NCBI RefSeq assembly: GCF_000695685.1
Contig: NZ_JFFR01000003.1
Span: 1 to 64,000 of the forward strand
DNA: 64,000 bases
From: Vibrio fortis
GTDB lineage: Bacteria; Pseudomonadota; Gammaproteobacteria; Enterobacterales; Vibrionaceae
Direction: 5' to 3'
Every line of letters begins with the position of its first letter. Positions within the stretch are counted from its first letter, which is position 1. Positions 61,340 to 64,000 of the stretch are shown here, piece after piece. Both the position numbers and the translations under genes were made by a program. Below the pieces are notes generated by a model. It made no database searches, was not told where the DNA came from, and was given only the letters and a program-made list of their open reading frames with translations.

Positions 61340-61533
61340 AGAAAATATATTTAGTCAAAATTAAAGCATAACTAGTCAAGAAGACTATTCTAGGGTAGTC
61401 TACATTCACTGGTTAGGTTTTAATCAAAGCGATAACTAACCAGTCAAAGTGAATCCACTGAGTAACGTCAGTCATCCACTTTTGTGTAATGCATCTGTGA
61501 CTATTCGCCCGTTTTTGAACGGGCTTTTTTTAT
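61340..61533 (+). ncRNA. Candidate structured small RNA
   Basis: After the editing-protein gene lie, in order, a hairpin AGACTA/TAGTCT (61382-61401), a stronger one ACTGGTTAG/CTAACCAGT (61408-61444) that can be extended by ATTCACT/AGTGAAT, and a strong rho-independent terminator GCCCGTT/AACGGGC plus T7 (61507-61533). No ORF is present. The 5' end is a guess. It could also be the 3' UTR of the ygfZ transcript. Confidence 0.4.
61507..61533 (+). terminator. Strong rho-independent terminator
   Basis: GCCCGTT, loop TTTG, AACGGGC, followed by TTTTTTT on the plus strand, 264 bp past the nearest plus-strand stop codon. Confidence 0.88.
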
Positions 61534-61825
61534 GCAAAAAATTTACACTTTTATTACACAAATAAAGAATTTACGCCTATTCTTAACTTTGCTAACAGTG
61601 CGCTGCCTAAAGCCCAGACAGGAAAGTCAGCAGGCAGTTCACTAAACCCACTGTTTTTGAGGAGAAGCTCACGATAAAAACGATATTTGCTAGTAAATCT
61701 GCTTACTGCAGCACAAATATCTACTAAGAGACAACTCTACTGCATATTACTCCACGCTTATCACAATTATTCCCCCGGAGATTTTCTATAATATGCTGGC
61801 TAGGTAAAGATAAGGATAAGAAAAA
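61534..61825. other. Upstream region of the 68-residue protein gene
   Basis: About 290 bp without a gene. TATAAT at 61787-61792 could be the -10 element of the downstream gene, although no clear -35 is seen. Confidence 0.4.
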
Positions 61826-62032
61826 ATGAGACTGTTTAAGCGCTATACACCCGGTATGATTGCTAAACATGTAAGTCGACTTTTTAAAGGACGAATCTAC
61901 ATTTACGGCGTTGGGAAATTTGAATTTGATAACGGTAAACTGGTTCTGCCAGAGAGGGCTGAAAAGCGCCATTTTGATACCGTTAAAGAGATAAACAATG
62001 AAATTATGAAGCTAAGGTGCGCTTACGCTTAA
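61826..62032 (+). CDS. Small conserved-looking hypothetical protein, 68 residues
   Basis: Not assigned. A basic cytoplasmic protein: MRLFKRYTPGMIAKHVSRLF opens it, followed by a short beta-rich middle (GRIYIYGVGKFEFDNGKLVLP) and a charged helical end. AAGGATAAG upstream of the ATG is a good ribosome-binding site, and a bidirectional terminator follows 28 bp after the stop. I have the impression of similar small proteins in other vibrios but cannot confirm it. Stands alone between the candidate RNA and ubiI. Confidence 0.7.
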   Translation: MRLFKRYTPGMIAKHVSRLFKGRIYIYGVGKFEFDNGKLVLPERAEKRHFDTVKEINNEIMKLRCAYA

Positions 62033-62056
62033 TCAACATAATTATCGACTGAATAC

Positions 62057-62085
62057 AAAAAAGGGTTGGCACTGCCAACCCTTTT
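62057..62085. terminator. Bidirectional terminator between the small gene and ubiI
   Basis: AAGGGTTGGC, loop ACT, GCCAACCCTT, with A-run left and T-run right. Confidence 0.85.
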
Positions 62086-62113
62086 GCGTTTCTAGAAACC
62101 TGAGCATTTATCA

Positions 62114-63337
62114 TTAATTGGTGCTTATTGGTCGCTTAGCAAGCTCCGGTAGATTACCGGTTAAACCTAGTGCACGTTTCATGATTTCGTCTTTTGCCCC
62201 AGGCAGCTGTCCAGCGAGTTTCATCCCCAAACCACGAATCAACTTCTTAGCTGGGTTGTCTCCTTCAAACAGGTCTTTAAAGCCCTGCATAGAGGCAATC
62301 ATTTTCGCGGCTTCAGCCTTACGCCAGCGTTCGTAGCTGCGTAGATTACGCTTGGTTCCGATGTCTTCACCCGCTTGCCACAGCTTGATTAACTCTTGCG
62401 CCAGACTCGCAGCATCAAGCAAGCCAAGATTCACGCCTTGGCCTGCCAATGGATGAATGGTGTGGGCTGCATCACCGACCAAAGCCACGCGCTCTACGGC
62501 AAAGTCACGCGCATAACGCATACGAAGTGGGAAGGCAAAGCGTTCACCAACTACGCTACATAGACCAAGCTTGGCATCAAACTCTGTCGTTAGGTGCTTG
62601 TTGAACTCTTGTTCGGACATCGATACCAATTTCTCGGCACGATTCGGCTCGGTTGACCATACGATTGAGCTCATATTTGGCGACTGCATTGGCAAAAACG
62701 CCAATGGACCTTGCGGTGTGAAGATCTGACGCGCAACACTGTCATGCGCAGACTCAGTGCGAATGTTTGCCACTATCGCGCTGTGCCCATAGTCCCAATG
62801 TGTGAGTGGGATATCTTGCTGTCTGCGAACCCATGAGTTTGCGCCATCAGCACCAACAACCAGCTTGGCCGTCAATGCCTGACCATTATCTAGAGTTAGC
62901 CAAGCTTCACTTTCACCAATAGCCAAAGATTGGCATGTAGCTGGCATATACAAGCTCACATTGTCCTGCTTTTTCACTTGATCCAACAGTGCCAGTTGAA
63001 TCACTCGGTTCTCAACAATATGACCAAGATTTGGCTGCGCCAGACGAGTGGAATCAAACTCGATGCGTGCGAAGCTGTCTTGCTCCCACACTTCCATCGC
63101 TTGATAAGGTGCAGCACGTCGCTGTTCAATACCGCGCCATGCGCCTAGATTACGTAATATCACTTCGCTTGAACGGCTCAATGCCGACACACGAACATCC
63201 GGCAGTTCATTCAATCCTTCGCTCGGCGCTTTGCCTTCAATCACAGCGATTCTTAGATCACTATCTTTAAGGGCTGCGGCTAATGCCAATCCAACCATGC
63301 CACCGCCAACAATAGCGATATCAACACTTTGCATCAT
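62114..63337 (-). CDS. ubiI: FAD-dependent ubiquinone hydroxylase UbiI
   Basis: Flavin monooxygenase of the UbiH/UbiI/UbiF family; UbiI hydroxylates C5 of the ubiquinone precursor ring. 407 residues. FAD motif IAIVGGGMVGLALAAAL near 7-23, DG/GA motif VVGADGANSWVRRQ near 159-172 and the second FAD site VALVGDAAHTIHPLAGQGVN near 285-304. It is the second of two paralogues; ubiH-ubiI order is the same as in E. coli. 11 bp after ubiH. Confidence 0.9.
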   Translation of the reverse strand: MMQSVDIAIVGGGMVGLALAAALKDSDLRIAVIEGKAPSEGLNELPDVRVSALSRSSEVILRNLGAWRGIEQRRAAPYQAMEVWEQDSFARIEFDSTRLAQPNLGHIVENRVIQLALLDQVKKQDNVSLYMPATCQSLAIGESEAWLTLDNGQALTAKLVVGADGANSWVRRQQDIPLTHWDYGHSAIVANIRTESAHDSVARQIFTPQGPLAFLPMQSPNMSSIVWSTEPNRAEKLVSMSEQEFNKHLTTEFDAKLGLCSVVGERFAFPLRMRYARDFAVERVALVGDAAHTIHPLAGQGVNLGLLDAASLAQELIKLWQAGEDIGTKRNLRSYERWRKAEAAKMIASMQGFKDLFEGDNPAKKLIRGLGMKLAGQLPGAKDEIMKRALGLTGNLPELAKRPISTN

Positions 63338-63348
63338 TATTTTCTACC

Positions 63349-64000
63349 TTATCTCTCAACCAAGCCTAGCGTGTGACGCAATAAAGGGCCTTTAAGGGGT
63401 GAGATGTTATCCATTGCTGCCAATCCGAGATTACGACCTAAGCGTGTAGCTGGCCAGTCATTTGAAAACAGGTGAACCAGACCTGAAGTGAGTGAAATCG
63501 TGGTTTCACGATCCGACTCTCGACGTTTTCTAAAGCGTGTTAACCCTGAGTAGTGGCCTGCGTCATCCAGTTGCCCACATACCTCTTCCGCTAGCGACGC
63601 AACATCGCGAATGCCGAGGTTAAATCCTTGTCCCGCAATTGGGTGTAGGGTTTGTGCGGCATTGCCAACAATCGCGAATCGATGGGAGATGTTCTGTTGT
63701 CGATGACGCAAAATCAGCGGGTAACTCGCCCTCTGTCCTACCTTTTCCAACTTGCCTAGGCGCCAACCAAAGGCGTCTTGAAGTTGTTCAAGAAAGGCCG
63801 CTTCATCTAACGCCATTACTTTCTCAGCTTGTTCTGGTGGCAGACACCAAACTAAAGACAAACGGTTATTAGTCATCGGTAATAACGCGACTGGGCCATA
63901 CTCAGTAAAGCGTTCGAACGCACGCCCGGCATGCGGTTCGTTCGCGACAATATTTGCGATAACGGCAACCTGACCAAAATCGTGTTCGTTCAGAGTAATA
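63349..64000 (-). CDS. ubiH: 2-octaprenyl-6-methoxyphenol hydroxylase UbiH, 5' end outside window
   Basis: C-terminal part of the second UbiH-family monooxygenase, hydroxylating C1 of the ubiquinone ring. The frame stays open to the window end: before the methionine near 63876 the codons read YGPVALLP, typical of the family's GPLAMLP segment. Second FAD motif FAIVGNAAQTLHPIAGQGFNLG is near 63620-63690 (given by position); note N in place of D in the usual GDAAH. Paralogue of the adjacent ubiI. Confidence 0.88.
   Translation of the reverse strand, partial: ITLNEHDFGQVAVIANIVANEPHAGRAFERFTEYGPVALLPMTNNRLSLVWCLPPEQAEKVMALDEAAFLEQLQDAFGWRLGKLEKVGQRASYPLILRHRQQNISHRFAIVGNAAQTLHPIAGQGFNLGIRDVASLAEEVCGQLDDAGHYSGLTRFRKRRESDRETTISLTSGLVHLFSNDWPATRLGRNLGLAAMDNISPLKGPLLRHTLGLVER

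Noticed and set aside
61724-61972. An 82-codon minus-strand frame opposite the 68-residue gene
   Set aside because: The plus-strand gene has the better ribosome-binding site and a following terminator; the reverse frame is a shadow.

Overview
The window is chromosomal DNA of a gammaproteobacterium, almost certainly a Vibrio (large chromosome). The evidence is protein-level resemblance to Vibrio RpoS, RelA, BarA/VarS, AlaS and NadB, a Na+-pumping oxaloacetate decarboxylase operon beside tRNA-Ser/tRNA-Arg genes and csrA, and the gene orders rplS-trmD-rimM-rpsP-ffh, rpoS-nlpD-pcm-surE-truD-ispF-ispD-ftsB, eno-pyrG-mazG-relA-rlmD and rpoE-rseABC-lepA-lepB-rnc-era-recO-pdxJ-acpS. A species cannot be fixed from the sequence; a Splendidus-like vibrio is only a guess. 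Nearly all of it is core genome and most genes lie on the minus strand.

Layout. 0.4-4.1 kb: ribosome and translation operon (rplS, trmD, rimM, rpsP) and ffh. 4.3-6.5 kb: two plus-strand membrane protein genes (ypjD-like, corB-like). 6.6-13.8 kb: luxS, a lytic transglycosylase-like lipoprotein, gshA, an M16 peptidase lipoprotein, a YqaA-type membrane protein and a quinone oxidoreductase-like protein. 13.9-17.1 kb: oadGAB. 17.5-18.85 kb: a tRNA-Arg(ACG) array and tRNA-Ser(GCT), badly damaged by six homopolymer-C runs that are most likely assembly artefacts. 19.3-23.6 kb: csrA, lysC, alaS. 23.6-25.5 kb: an atypical stretch where recX would normally sit, holding a foldback element with terminal inverted repeats, a Tpx-family peroxidase gene lacking the usual resolving cysteine, an orphan small gene and non-coding DNA. 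25.5-29.9 kb: recA, pncC and the divergent mutS. 29.9-36 kb: rpoS to ftsB. 36.1-44.5 kb: eno (with two duplicated eno 3' tails behind it), pyrG, mazG, relA, rlmD. 44.7-47.5 kb: barA. 47.6-57 kb: the acpS-to-rpoE block. 57.4-64 kb: nadB, ygfX, sdhE, ygfZ, a YbaK-type editing protein, a candidate structured RNA, a small orphan gene, ubiI and the 3' part of ubiH.

How the genes work together: the window combines translation and secretion machinery, central metabolism (enolase, CTP synthase, oxaloacetate decarboxylase), DNA repair (RecA, MutS, RecO) and several global regulators: RpoS (stationary phase), RelA with MazG (alarmone and nucleotide metabolism), RpoE/RseABC (envelope stress), BarA and CsrA (two ends of the BarA/UvrY-CsrB-CsrA circuit) and LuxS (AI-2).

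No new multi-gene defence or mobile system is visible. The most unusual items are the tandem eno-tail/terminator repeats (36.2-36.6 kb), the foldback element and missing recX (23.8-25.5 kb), the Tpx without a resolving cysteine, a candidate structured RNA at 61.34-61.53 kb, repeated palindromes at three loci, and the poly-C-interrupted chimeric tRNA array.
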